A stretch of 64,000 nucleotides of DNA from Baylisascaris procyonis. Its lineage: Eukaryota > Nematoda > Chromadorea > Rhabditida > Ascarididae. A model generated the notes under the pieces. It saw only the letters and a list, made by a program, of their open reading frames with translations. It had not been told where the DNA came from and did not search any database. Positions 33,203 through 45,071 of this stretch are shown piece after piece (position 1 is the first letter of the stretch; the number at the start of each line of letters is the position of its first letter). The DNA lies in NCBI GenBank assembly GCA_037389465.1, contig JAZARR010000132.1, positions 220,001 to 284,000 on the forward strand, read 5' to 3'. Position numbers and translations under genes: made by a program.

Positions 33203-36200
33203 GTGAGTGGTCGGCCAGGTGATTACACCGGTTACAGGTGTCGAAAAGGAAATATCCCTGAAATCGACATACTAGGTCATCTCCTGTCGTATACTCCAAT
33301 GAAATATTCTCGATGGAAGGGAAATTGAGTGCGTCGATAGAGGCCAAAGCGCTTTCGGCAGATTCACTGCCGTGTCGTTTTACAATAGTTTGTTGCGTGA
33401 CTTTGGCATCGGCGTTCGATGATACCTCTTTGTTTTATCTTTAAAGGTAGCCATTAACCGCATTGCGAATATCCACTGAGGTATCAGAAATGTTCACCAC
33501 TTATCGATGTTTCACATCACTTAACAATTTGTTGCATAGAGATTCGTGATTAAATTTCCCGATTGACATTTTTGTCGGCAACCCATAAAATTATAGGAAA
33601 TTTACAAAATTATATTCACAATTTTGAGAAGGCAATAAAGCAATAAATCACAAGAATTCCTCTTTCCCCACTAATAATTCAGGTAGAAGCAACTGGCCAT
33701 ACATTATGAACTTCTTTGCTTTCTCCAAACTGCGTTTATAATATTTTGTTAGGTAAAAGTTCAGTAGATGTAATTGTTGATGATTTTTGATAGCACCTCG
33801 GTTTTGAAACTTCCGGTAAAAGTTTTGGGAACTTTCATAATTCAATTATTAAGCCAGAATAAATCGGAAGCATTCCTTTGCTCTCCATCGTCAATCATCA
33901 GTGCAACAGCACCCAGTGTACTGCCAGTAGCAGCTGTTAATCTGTTGACTTTGGCCTTACAAGAGACAGCACACAAGTTGAGATGCGGGATTGAATCGAT
34001 ACGCATGTGTGCCATCCGACCAGGCCACCTGATACAACTTATCTACTTAATTAGTTTAAACAGCTAGGCAATTGGCAAATCAACACCTTTAGCAATTGGA
34101 ATGGAACGATAAGTAATTGTAGAAGATATTTTTTAAAATAGTTTAGAAAAAAATGTTATTGTTAGTGGATTTGTTGTTAGGCGCAACCCGCGATGAACAA
34201 CCCGAACCGAATGTTGCCCGAGTTGATCTACGCTCTATCCGAATCGAGAAAACTGGACCAACGTTGCCGAATACGTTGGCTACAGAGGGAGAAGAACACC
34301 TACCCAAAGAAACGGTCACTATGATGTTTTTTTCATTTCTGATTGCAGCTATTTGGGATTCGTTTCTGAGGAGAGGCTAGAGAGAGTGCAATGGGAGTGT
34401 CATTTATGGACTAGTAGACAGGGAGGTTAGGCCAATTCAAGCGTTCCCTCACTGAACAACAGAAAAGGGGTTTGAAGAGTAACAGCTTCATTAATTTGGA
34501 TGAACTCACTGACTTGAATCACTTTAAACTTACCCTCGCTCTTGCTTGCCCTCCTCCCAGCGTATCTGTCACCCACTCTTCAACCCCCCCCCCCCCCCTC
34601 CCTCCTGCCCCAACAAGTTTTCATCCGCTTCCCAGGTGAATTGGGTGGCTGTGAAAACTAACGAGATTGGATAATGATGGATCGGGTTTCTATTTGTAAC
34701 ACAGTAGAGCATCTTTCTAAAATGGTTGAGAAAGGGGAAGGGGTGATTTGTGAATTGCCCTGACGTTGGAGTCATACGTGAAGCAGGCCATGTGTGGACG
34801 TTTCTAAGCAAGCTCGATAAAATGAGAGCACTATTTTTAGAAGTTTGCTAAATTATTCCCTTTCCGCTCTTGTCATGGCAAGGTGTGTTTTTCAATCCTG
34901 CACTAGCTCCACCCCTTCTCCATTTTTATCCATATATCTGTATAAAGTCGGTATAGAAAATGGCGAGGAGGCTTCTATCAAGTTTGATGATTTAGCAGCA
35001 GAATCTTTGGATGCTTCGACGTTCTATAAGAGACAAAGACATTGTAAAGGCATCCAAACGGCATGTTCAAAAACCTTCATAGCATTATTAGAAAGGGTTA
35101 GTTTCTAACCAAATAGGGTATATTAAATGCACGATGAGGTGTTTACATTTTTTCAGATATTTCAGACTATTTTCGTGGAAGCTTTTGTCAATGTTGCAAA
35201 TAAAGGGCGTTCTCTTGGTAATAGGAAAGGATACAGTTAACATGTTTTTTTTCGGTCGAAGATGGGGTTTTCTTATCAATTTCTTTCTCCCTTCTTGAAG
35301 TCTCTGAGCACCCAGATGGACTCTTTAAAGTATCTCCTTCAAATTTCATATTGAAGAACTATCTTAGTCGTTCAGATTTTATTCAGGTTGTTGGTACAGA
35401 ATTATTTCCCTAAATAGTTTGAATTATTGCAGCTATTGGCTGGGTTTGAACCATGGTCGGCCAAGAGGAAAAAAATACTCAGTGAATTTACGACCAATGA
35501 AAAGCTCTCAATAACATCCAGCTTTTTACCAAATGGAGTGCCGTTGAATACGAAGATTTTGATCGCCGATCGTGCGGCACACAGGTTTGTTTTATTTAAG
35601 TCTTCTTTTGCACGTTGCTGCAAAGACTGAAACTGTTCTCGAAGCATGTCGAGTGACACAGATCCGTTGAAAATACCACCCACACATTTATCGTACAACA
35701 TCCAACAGAAGCCCTGTTGCGCTCAAAGAAAGGGATTCTGTGTTGACGAAGATATCAAAGAGGATCTATGATTATATTCTTTACTGCTTTAAGGTGGTTT
35801 ATGGCAACTGCAACTGTGCTGAAAAGTGGCATAAGGCATTGATATATCGACGAATTTTTAAGTCACAAAAATAGGCGTTCGTTTCTTAGATATTATTGCA
35901 CAATTGAAACTCGCTAGCATTTGATTCTTCAAGTGAAAATTTAAAGAGAGTTTTGTTAGAAGCTATACGGTATGTGACAGTGAATATATTACAAGATGTG
36001 CAATAGAAATTTTTCTTGGGTATATTTTCAGTTCTTGTTTCGTATTGTTTTCAGATTGGAGCAATTGGATGATTCATCGGGGTTGAAAAAGTTGGCTGAC
36101 CTCACGCAGGAGGAATACGTGAAAAACGTGAATGAGTTGAGGAAGAAGTTACTGACAGCTTGGGCTAATGAAAGGAAAGTGGAATCTGTCCAGGTATTGC

Positions 36201-39200
36201 TTTGCTTCAACATCCCAACACATGTTTGCTTATTTTGCTTATAATGGCGAATAGTTTAGTATCTCAGTGAAGTGCAACGGACTTCTCTGCTCTGTATCTC
36301 TGATCTTTGGAGTGATGTCTGTGGAACATTGAATTATATTTCGAGGTGATGCCTGAGAGGGAAATTAAAATATGGTTGTGAGTTTTGCTGTAGAAAGCTT
36401 CAAGTAAAGCATGTGCAGCATTCGCGAAAATGAGTTCGTTGCCCAATCGTTTATCGCAAATTATGAGAACTCGTTTTTAATGCGCCTATCAAAAAATAAT
36501 TGTGTTCCAAGAGGTTCTTCCACTCAGCGATAGATAGGCTGAGTTCGATGTTAACAATCTTTGTTGTTAAAGTAGATGCAGTTAGTAAGTTTTCTAAAGA
36601 GAACGGTTACCTCTCCCACTCGACTCAAATCTCTTCTGCTTCGTTGATATTTAATCGCATTCGTGGCATCACTATATCACTACCATCCATATGTGATCCT
36701 GATTTATTGCAGATTGTAGTTGGACTATCACGTATTCTATCTTCAACAGCGGCACCTCATTTCTATCCGAGTCAGTTCGTTCTTGTGACCGATATTCTGG
36801 ACATTTTCGGAGACCTGGTCTATGAACGACTTCTCTCGAAGACTAATAAGGAACGTGCTGATGCGGCTCTTGGTCCTTTACCAAAACATTTCACTCATAA
36901 TGATGTGCCACTCACTACGAGCGAGACGGCAAAAAATTGGTTTTGCAAAATCGTATTTTGGAGTTGTTGCCTCGATTTTACGGTTCGTTTGTTGTCACCT
37001 TATATTGTCTGAGCGAAAATTTATAAAAAAACTTATGTTAACGAAGGAAGGCAGAGGAGACGAACGTCATCAGTGATTGAACGAGATGTGCGGGTTGGAC
37101 TTCTTGGCGGGAAGAGGAAACATTTTATGAGACGATCCTATCTATTGAAAAAGATCTCATAAGGAGAAGATAGAAGCTGCTTCAAGCGTTCCGACGGTAC
37201 TCTCTCTTACATTTGAAAGTTTAAAAATTGAATGTAAAGTTCTCGGAATTAACAGGACAGGAAAAGGCTTATTCCCGTAATCATTTTAAAGAAGATTCCT
37301 TATTTCTATAAACATTAATTTTTCAATAAAGAAAGGAATAGGCGTTGTCTCGAAAGTTTGCAACTCAGCGGAACGGGGGAATGGAAATTGAGAAGAGGGT
37401 GTGAAAATGAATAGCGATGAAGCTATGTCGAACGCTAATCTGTTCAATCTAGATCAACATTATGCAGCCCTAGCATCTCATCTTCTTCGTATTTTTATAG
37501 TTGATTGACGATTTTTTACAGTTGAAATTTTATATTCGTCATTCACCACTAAGTGACATCCCACATAGGCGAAGCAAAATGCCATATAATAGTGCAACTG
37601 TTGCCACGTGGCACTATGATCGAAGTTAGCTAGTCGATGGTAACGTCGGACTTGGGGAATTGAAGCCAAGTGCAAAGAGTTTCAGATTCTTCCAGTTCTC
37701 TCCACCCTCTTGTAAACACGCGAGATTAGAATTTCTCTGAATTCCTCGATTTTTTTCTTGGCGAAGCAGTAAATTCATCTAGTTCTCTTCTCCCACCCCC
37801 CCCCCCCCACCCTTTCTAAGGGCTTTACCAACAGCTTATCTATGTGAGCATGCGATTGAAGCATGCAAAGTGGTAAGTTTTTTTTAATAGTTGTTTAATG
37901 TGTCGGATGAGATAGCAGTTTGATTGATGGTGGATTGTGTATATGAGAGATAGTGTTTGATTAAAACATCTCTTTTATGATATCCTTTCGATGGGAAAGT
38001 GACTGCAAAGAGTTTTGTTTACCGTTTTGAATTTAGTGTGATGGAATATTGAGGCACGTTCACCTAATGCTTAGATGGATGGATCAGAGTTGCACTTTTC
38101 CAAGTGCTCAGAAGGTATTCGTTTGTAGAGTCAAAAGAATTTTCGTTAATTCTTTAATACTCTTAAGTTGTTGTTAAAGCCAATTTTTGGTTAAGTATTT
38201 TGAGGCAACTTCAATGAAATAAATTTCTGATTACAAAAAATTTTATCGGAACAATTTTCAAGCAAAAAATTTTCCTAGAGACTTTTTGAATATTTAAATA
38301 ATTTAATTTTTGCAGAGGTTTTATGCTGAGATTACTCTTAAATTCATCGTTAGATGAGATGGAACTATGAAAATGGGGAGCTGGGTGAGCGGAATCAGAA
38401 TCTTCTATTGTGTGGTTACATATCCCTGTCATCAAATGTTTGCGTCATGTGATTGATCGTCTTCAAAATTTTTAGGTAACATCTGGGGAGGAAGTAACCG
38501 CTCAAGAGTTGTGCGTCTTCGGTGAACAGCTACTCAAAGGTGAAACACCCGATGAGGCTAAACGATCTATATTGAGAAAGGTTTGGCGCAGAATATCGTT
38601 CGATTTTGCTTTCATTTTGGCATTTTTGAAGCCTTTTTCGCGAAATTACCGCATAACGAAATTGCGTGCTCAAATTTTAGACTCCTCGAATGCATCGAGA
38701 AATTTCGATGCTGGTAGAAATGTCCTTTTTGGAATCTTCCATTCCTCCAATCCCCCAATCTCTACCAAAAAAGAGATTTGCTGAGAGATTTAGAAGGGAG
38801 CGACGGTGGAGGAGATTTAATTTCGAACATCTGGCAAGTGGGTGCGTTTCGTGTTTGTGGGAGTCATATTAACTTTATTTGGGTTGCTCACTGGAACTGC
38901 TGAGACACAATGTATTCATCTTTTTGAATATGCAAATCGGCTCAAATTTACATATCCAAACCGGCTGATTAAAAAAAAACGAGGGATGCTTGGGGAGAGC
39001 TATGACTTGCCGAGTCACGCAGGTTGCCCGATGGTGAGTTTATCATTAACTTTTTTGTCCATCGTATATGTTACAATTTGTAATGGGATTGTCGCGTCTT
39101 GGGAGATGCTTGTTTATTAAAATATTTAAGAAAAAGGTGGTTGTGAATATAAGAGGCTAGAGAATTAATCGAATTGCAGTTGAGTGTAAATAAAAGGGAG

Positions 39201-42200
39201 TTTAAAGAATGAGTTGGCATACGGGTGGATGTGAATATAACGAAAATTTCACGAAGTTAGCAAGTATGCGTGGCTACATGCAGTGCAGCGTCATTTGGAT
39301 TGAATTTGCGGCCAGATATTTCTCACTGAATGAATTGTCAGTAATGCTTGACTGCATAATCAAAATGCTCCTTCCTGATAGGGTGCGTTTTCTGATCACT
39401 GAATGTCTTTTACTTTTCCCGTTTGTTCATATACTTGTTTAATGTTTTACACGTAATAAATTTATAAATGTAGTCTTATGCAGACTGAAAGAAAAATAAA
39501 GAGTATAGATGCGAAGGAAAGGTGCGGGGGGGGGGGAGGAGGACCAGAGGGGAAGGGAACCCAATCGAACATTATCTAAATTTCGTGGGGGTGGGGCGAT
39601 CGACCTTTTATGGGTCTCTTTGAAATCCGTTGCATTTCCATCCCTCCTCATATACTTCAGTCGATTCCATTACTGTGAACTCAAATTGTTCCGTTGCAAT
39701 CCGTTGCATTTCCATCCCTCCTCATATACTTCAGTCGATTCCATTACTGTGAACTCAAATTGTTTTTTGAAGAAATCTAAGAAGCTTGCAAGATTCTCCT
39801 TCATTTACATTAATTCACAAACGCATATTCAATTGTCATATAAATGCGTTGAATAAAAGCATTGACTGCATCGACAGTTCCTTCGAGAAATGTTGTTTGT
39901 TAACTTTCCAATCCGTTGATCACAAATGTCAACAAAATCAATCATCTCATCGCATTTAATATTCATATTTTCACTCCGTTCGATTCATAAAGTCTCATTC
40001 TTATGCATCAAACGACTTTAACTCGGGACTTTCCAAACGAGTTTTCCGGGAGATGGTAAGTTATGTGGATAATTTTTTCACCTCATTTCATATTCGTTTT
40101 TTTTTTAAGTTGTAGAAATGCATCATTTCACTTTATATAGATGTAGATATGAGCGGCATTATGGTGTAAATATAATCGAATACTATGATTTTCTTGTGCA
40201 GCTAATATTCCTTCATGTGGAATGGATTCCATATTTCTATTATATTGATGTAGTATTCAGAAATACGAGAACTTCTATGATGCGTTGCTATCAATAGTGG
40301 AGAAATTAGTGAACGATCGTTTGGGTATGGCCGAATTATATGCTACTGAACAATTTCCCGCTCTCATCGATCTCTTCCGTGGCGATGCATCTTCTATACG
40401 ATGTGCCAACGTGGTGCTTTCTGCTTTTATTCGTCTACATCCTATGCGATATTCAAAGGATTTCCAGTTCGCGAACCAGGTCCCGACGTATTTCTGACCT
40501 TTCAATGAAATCATTTAATGCAATCTGTAATTTCTTTTAGTAGGCCAAAGCATGGACATATAGCGGTGTAAATGTCATTGAGTGACCAGACGATAAGGCT
40601 TCAGGTGCTGTCCACGAGCACCTTCTAGAGTGGGGGAGGGAGAAGCTTAAAAGAAAGCAAAGCGGAGGACGATACAAGGGTCCAACGAAGCAAAAAAGTT
40701 TATTTTAGAGCTGCGCTCTTCTTTCTTAAAATGTTATTGTTGTTTTCTTTCCATCATTTTTTATGTACCGAGCAAAAGAGCACTGAGTTAGGGACACATC
40801 GCTCATTAAAGTCAAATGCAGAGATGACGATTAAAAAACGCTGTCTTATTTCTTTACTCAATTTGAGCTCCATTCCCATCTTAAGGGATATTTATATCAT
40901 TTATAATTACCCCTTCATTTGCTAATCTTCCTATTATTTACCTTATTCTTTCAACGTATTTTTCCGTAAATCCCCTTCATCGGAATCCGCATACCCTTAA
41001 AAGGTTTGTCTTGATCACCTGTCATTACATTCGTTTCTCTCTGTTTTATTTATTAATTGTAACAAATAAATGGGAGTTTCTTGGGGTGGGGAGGGGGAGG
41101 AGGAAGGGAAGGAGGTCATTGAAATCAGGTATTTCCTTGTGTCCATCAGCAAAATTGGTTTCATTTATATCAGCAAAATTTTCTTTATCTCATTTCCAGG
41201 TTTTTAGTAAACAGATCCCTCCATAACGAATATCGCTAACTTATCTTGTTCAGTGTGTATACTAACTTGGTGGGCCATTGCAGTATGATGGCTATGGGCG
41301 AGTGAAATTTAATCATAGCTTTGAGTATCCTTCTAGGGGAGCCTGCTGGCGAAGTTTACTTGCTCACTTACTCCGACATCAGCCATACAGAGTTAAAGGA
41401 TTTTTTAAATCCTTGTTTTTCTCTTTTGCAAATTTTCTATGCAAAAGCCCATTTTATGTATGTGCATATCTTTTTGTCTATCTGATGCTTTCAGTTTCGG
41501 ATTCAGGAAATTTTGATGGATATAGTGTAACCACTAGGTTGGCTCCAGCAGCATCCATCAACTTCGAAGGAAGTTATGGACACTAAGAACTGTCAAAAAT
41601 TTGCATTTTACGCTATTCGGGTTAAAAAAATGATTGATCTTTTATGAAAGATTTGTGCGAATGGTGGAGTCATCAGTTTTTGCATATTTTGCATATGTGT
41701 TATTTGCTGGTGACTTATGAAACAGGTTGGTCTGATGAGGTGATTGTAAAAGCGCATGTCGGGCCGATTCCTTTGGTACTGGTATGCTTTTCTATGTTCT
41801 GTAAATTCATAAAGATTTTTGTTGTGTAGGATGTTTGGCTGGTTCACATACGAGATTAGGTAATGGTCGAAATTGCAGAACAAAGAGAGGTTGTTTGCAG
41901 ATTCTCGGGTTATGTAAGGTTCTGCATGATTCGTTGAATGCAACTTCAATGGAGAGGGACATGCAGATGGCGTCATTATTAATCGAACGTTCACTCGATC
42001 GTTTCAATGTTGAATGCGATCCTGAACGGGCACTCGATTTCTTTGTCGATTGTCGTGCTGCGCTTAGCAATATCGATTCTGTTGTTGCGGTCAGTTTCTT
42101 TGCTTCTTTATCTTCGCTTGCCAACTGTGTTAAAATATTTTTGCAGAAGTAATGTTGCGGAGGTGGTCATGCTTTGGGCGTATTTGATGATAGTTAACAA

Positions 42201-45071
42201 ATTGATTGATTTCGAGGTCGTTTCCTTTTATTTGTAATTTCCTTATTAAATGTACTGTAAAATGTCAACCCTCCCCCTCCAAGGTTTGCATAGTTTGTAG
42301 CTTCGGAACACAAATCGTTGTGGAAATTTCCTTTTGCAGCCTATGTTTATTTCTTAGCTTTTATAATATCCATTCGGCATATCTGTTTTAAACGATTGCA
42401 ATTTCCAACTTTGCTTATATTTATTAAGCAATAGTTGCTTTTATTAAGGTGATTTCTTCATTAGTTTAACACTAAAAACGTTTATTAATTGCAAATCGAT
42501 GTCTGATGAAATCGGTTTTTGATGATATCACTGCTGTGTTAATTTTCATAGCGAGACTAATATATGAGCATTCTGTGCTCTTTGATTTACGTTACTCATA
42601 TGATCGGTTTTTCCGTAATCTTAATGAAAAATTTTCTTGCAAAGAATTGCGTCTTTTCTAGGATCGTTCGTATAATGCATTCCACGAAATTTTCATTGTT
42701 TCCTTCGTTGGGGAATTTCATCGAGATGCTGAATACTTGTTTCTCTCCCTATGAAGGAATAGAAATTACGACCCTAATCATCTCATAAGCAATAATTCAA
42801 AATTGAAACAACTTGATGGCTGGAACTCACCTTCAGAATGGCACGAAAATTTTTTTGCATTTTTTCATTTGTCATATTTATTGGAAAATGTTTTTCTAAA
42901 ATTTTCTCATAAGGTTGCTGGAACACACTCTTACTAGAAAAACATCCAGAAAAAGACAGCAAAGACAAAAAGACAGGAAAAAGGATCCGGACTTACTCTC
43001 AAGTAATATGCGATGCCACACTAGCAAATGGTGTTGCTTGTTGTAAGTTGGATTGAAATAGTAAGGTTTGAGGCTACTGCCGCACTGGTGTCCGTCATTC
43101 CCTGTGTGGGTCGGAATTGTTTTCTAATCGCCGACATTCACCAATTACTGCAATTGAACAAACAGGTTTTATTTAATCATATATGGGCAGATTTCGCTGA
43201 ACCCACCCGGAGGTTTTGCACTGGTGAATGTCTTCGGCTAGACGGGATGGAGGCACCTGCGCAGTTTTGTTGGCCTAGCTAACGTGCAGGTACTAGCATG
43301 GGGCTGGTGAGAACAACTCCATGCCTATCCCCCTTCCTTGGGTATCAGGCTTCTTCGTGAACAATATTTCGTTTGATTAGTTCTTTTTTCATATTCTTTT
43401 TGGAGAAAGTGCCGGAACTGTTTTCAGATGTTGTCCATGTCAACAAAGATATTCATTGTTAAAATTCCGGTATTTGTTCCGGAATGCTCGTCCTTCGTAA
43501 CTTCTCCCTCCTTCCCCTCTCCATTCGTATTCGCAAGTCATGAATAAGCCAGTGTACATTGCTGTACAAATATGTATTGAATATGATATATGGATGATCG
43601 ACACATATTTTCAGTGGGTGGTTTCACGTGTATGTGCACTGGGATATTCGGTGATCCATCGGGGTGCCACTTCACGTACGCCTGCTTCATTCTTGCGTGC
43701 TTGTATTGCAAATGCGTTCATTACTATTGCCTCACTTTCAAGTCCGCTATATAAGATTGAGCTTTACATCGAAGTCGGACTTATTGCACTTCATGTGAAT
43801 TCGTTATCGTTACATCAGGTTTGTAACTGAGACACTTATCGATCTCCTTTTACCTTAGGAACCACCGCAATTTCCAATCAGTGGTTTCTTTCAGCTGGAT
43901 GCAATAGTGAAATGTTGCATCGAATTACTGGCAACGAGCCAAGAGGTTGCAGTATCCGATTATCGTTATGCAGCATCGTCGTTACTCGCATTCACGCTTT
44001 TCGTGCCGGATTCACCCTCAAAAGCGCCATTGTATATGTTCAACGCATTCCTGAACGCTATTGCAAGGTTTGTTGCATACTGTAGTTATTTTTATTCATT
44101 TAAGTGAACAGTACAATAATCGTTTTACAATGAATGCATCATCGTCTTTCCTCGCGACATACTGATATATCGACTGGGAATGGGGAGGGTGGAGACAAGG
44201 AAGCATTTAAAAACTCCTTTCTCGCTTCACAGTCCGACAAGGAAATTTGCAAGGGTTTGATTGGCCTGTTTTTCCGAATTTGCGTTTTCTTTCTTCGTAA
44301 GGTATTGGCCTGTTAACATAATTTTATTTTTTTCCCGAGATTCCAAAATTTTTCTACGCAACTTCCCATCCTTAGTAGTACCACGAAGGTCAGCAGTCCA
44401 TTTGCTCACCGTCATTTGGAGGGGGCTGGGGAACTCTGGGTGCGTCAGTGACATCTTGTATTAATTTACCTTTGTGTTATGTGTTGATGTTACATAGTCA
44501 TGTCTGATATATCGTAACGTCCGATTTAAGGCATCCGTGGAAAAATGACCTTACCGAACGGGGACGATTGTTTATCGATTGCTTGCGCTATCTAACTGCA
44601 ATGGGTCAAAGTGAGCTACCGTACCACATTGGATATGCACAGTCCAACGATACGATGTATGGTAGCAGTGTGGAATTTCTGGAGGTGGTTAAAGAGAAAG
44701 CGGAAGTGATTGCTGGACAATTGGAGGAACTGTATAATCAAGATACAACAAAATCGGCTGTCTTAGCTATTGAGCTTCTGGAGACAATTGTTACGTTGGG
44801 TGATGTGCAAGCGGTTAGTGCGATTTTTATTTTTATTATTTATATTATTGAACATGTGGAGGAACAGATAGTTTATTTCTGCCGGAACTGCTGATTACAG
44901 TTTATATTTTTCAGCTGATCGCAAGTAATATTTACATTCTTTATACTCATTAGGCAACAATGATTAGTGAGTTGCTTTGAACAGGTGAATTATCCACACA
45001 CCGAGCTTCCTAACGACGAGAAAGAGCTATCCGCGTTTATGGCACAAGGAAAATATTTTATTAATGAATAA
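32983..45071 (+). CDS. VPS35L: VPS35L (VPS35-like, retriever complex subunit), multi-exon
   Basis: A series of plus-strand exons with compatible phases matches VPS35L (human C16orf62) in order: an N-terminal exon with a DPL box, FEPWSAKRKKIL, RLEQLDD, HFYPSQFVLVTDILD with LVYERL, a GETPDEAKRSILRKVW segment, YMQCSVIWIEFAARYF, LCKVLHDSLNA, FLRACIANAFITIASL, and AMGQSELPYHIGY. These are helical-solenoid segments of the retriever core, which with VPS26C and VPS29 recycles endosomal cargo. Exons with good support: 35433-35584, 36055-36193, 36713-36952 or 36982, 38476-38597, 39208-39382, 40261-40479, 41901-42089, 43615-43818, 43895-44067, 44531-44813. Tentative: 32983-33202, 34181-34314, 37835-37872, 44985-45071. 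Roughly 150 residues expected in the middle were not found, and a frame break lies near 36950. Confidence 0.88.
34181..34314 (+). CDS. VPS35L: VPS35L exon (tentative)
   Basis: Acceptor TTGTTAG|GCGCAACC in phase 1 fits the preceding exon. It encodes ATRDEQPEPNVARVDLRS and ends phase 0 at a weak donor ACG|GTCACT, which fits the next exon. Support is phase and composition only. Confidence 0.4.
35433..35584 (+). CDS. VPS35L: VPS35L exon with FEPW motif
   Basis: Acceptor ATTATTGCAG; donor CACAG|GTTTGT, phase 2. It encodes GFEPWSAKRKKILSEFTT and NEKLSIT, a highly conserved VPS35L block. Confidence 0.88.
36055..36193 (+). CDS. VPS35L: VPS35L exon
   Basis: Acceptor GTTTTCAG; donor GTCCAG|GTATTG. 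It encodes LEQLDDSSGLKKLADLTQEE and the helix ending WANERKVESVQ. Confidence 0.9.
36713..36982 (+). CDS. VPS35L: VPS35L exon with an apparent frameshift near its end
   Basis: Acceptor TTATTGCAG. It encodes IVVGLSRILSSTAAPHFYPS, then FVLVTDILDIFGDLVYERLL and, after a linker, KNWFCKI. Right after that the next conserved block (ELLPRFY) is in another frame (36952-36982). Either a base is missing near 36950, or the exon ends at ATC|GTATTT (36952). Confidence 0.85.
37835..37872 (+). CDS. VPS35L: VPS35L micro-exon (38 bp, tentative)
   Basis: Acceptor ACCAACAG and donor GTG|GTAAGT. In phase 1 it reads YLCEHAIEACKV, resembling the AYLCRVGMEV block of VPS35L. Its end phase (0) fits the next exon. Confidence 0.5.
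38476..38597 (+). CDS. VPS35L: VPS35L exon
   Basis: Acceptor ATTTTTAG|GTAACATC. It encodes LCVFGEQLLKGETPDEAKRS and ILRKVWRRI. The donor is uncertain (ATC|GTTCGA, phase 2). Confidence 0.7.
39208..39382 (+). CDS. VPS35L: VPS35L exon (left border uncertain)
   Basis: It encodes YMQCSVIWIEFAARYFSLNE and IIKMLLPDR, matching the family's YINCAEVWVEY region. The donor is AGG|GTGCGT. The acceptor may be TTTAAAG (39207) or GAAGTTAG near 39260. Confidence 0.78.
39624..39764. repeat. Direct duplication of 74 bp in a VPS35L intron
   Basis: AATCCGTTGCATTTCCATCC begins at 39624 and again at 39698; the copies are essentially identical over about 67 bp. Confidence 0.9.
40261..40479 (+). CDS. VPS35L: VPS35L exon
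   Basis: Acceptor GTATTCAG; donor AACCAG|GTCCCG, phase 0 both sides. It encodes a helical pair ending FPALIDLFRGDASSIRCANV and AFIRLHP. Confidence 0.85.
41901..42089 (+). CDS. VPS35L: VPS35L exon
   Basis: Acceptor TTGTTTGCAG; donor GTTGCG|GTCAGT. It encodes ILGLCKVLHDSLNATSMERD, then RALDFFVDCRAALSNIDSVV. One of the best-conserved blocks. Confidence 0.92.
43615..43818 (+). CDS. VPS35L: VPS35L exon
   Basis: Acceptor ATTTTCAG; donor CATCAG|GTTTGT. It encodes TPASFLRACIANAFITIASL and YIEVGLIALHVNSLSLHQ. Confidence 0.92.
43895..44067 (+). CDS. VPS35L: VPS35L exon
   Basis: Acceptor TTCTTTCAG; donor GCAAG|GTTTGT, phase 2. It encodes LLAFTLFVPDSPSKAPLYMF, matching the family's LLIVPDHPEHG region. 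Confidence 0.9.
44531..44813 (+). CDS. VPS35L: VPS35L exon
   Basis: Acceptor GATTTAAG; donor CAAGCG|GTTAGT. It encodes HPWKNDLTERGRLFIDCLRY and the signature AMGQSELPYHIGYAQSNDTM, then a helix ending TLGDVQA. Confidence 0.92.
44985..45071 (+). CDS. VPS35L: VPS35L terminal exon (tentative)
   Basis: Acceptor TTGAACAG; 28 codons in phase 0 (VNYPHTELPNDEKELSAFMA) ending TAA at 45069. Phase fits the previous exon but the sequence does not resemble the vertebrate C-terminus. Confidence 0.4.
   Translation: MNYPHTELPNDEKELSAFMAQGKYFINE

Noticed and set aside
34582..34600. Poly-C run here and at about 37797-37808 as regulatory elements
   Set aside because: Simple homopolymers in introns with no further structure.
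34845..35108. ORF with a DDLAAESLDAS stretch as a VPS35L exon
   Set aside because: Weak resemblance only, and its donor phase does not fit the FEPW exon at 35433.
41278..41586. ORF between VPS35L exons as an extra exon
   Set aside because: Exons 40261-40479 and 41901-42089 are contiguous in the family alignment and in phase, leaving no room for it.
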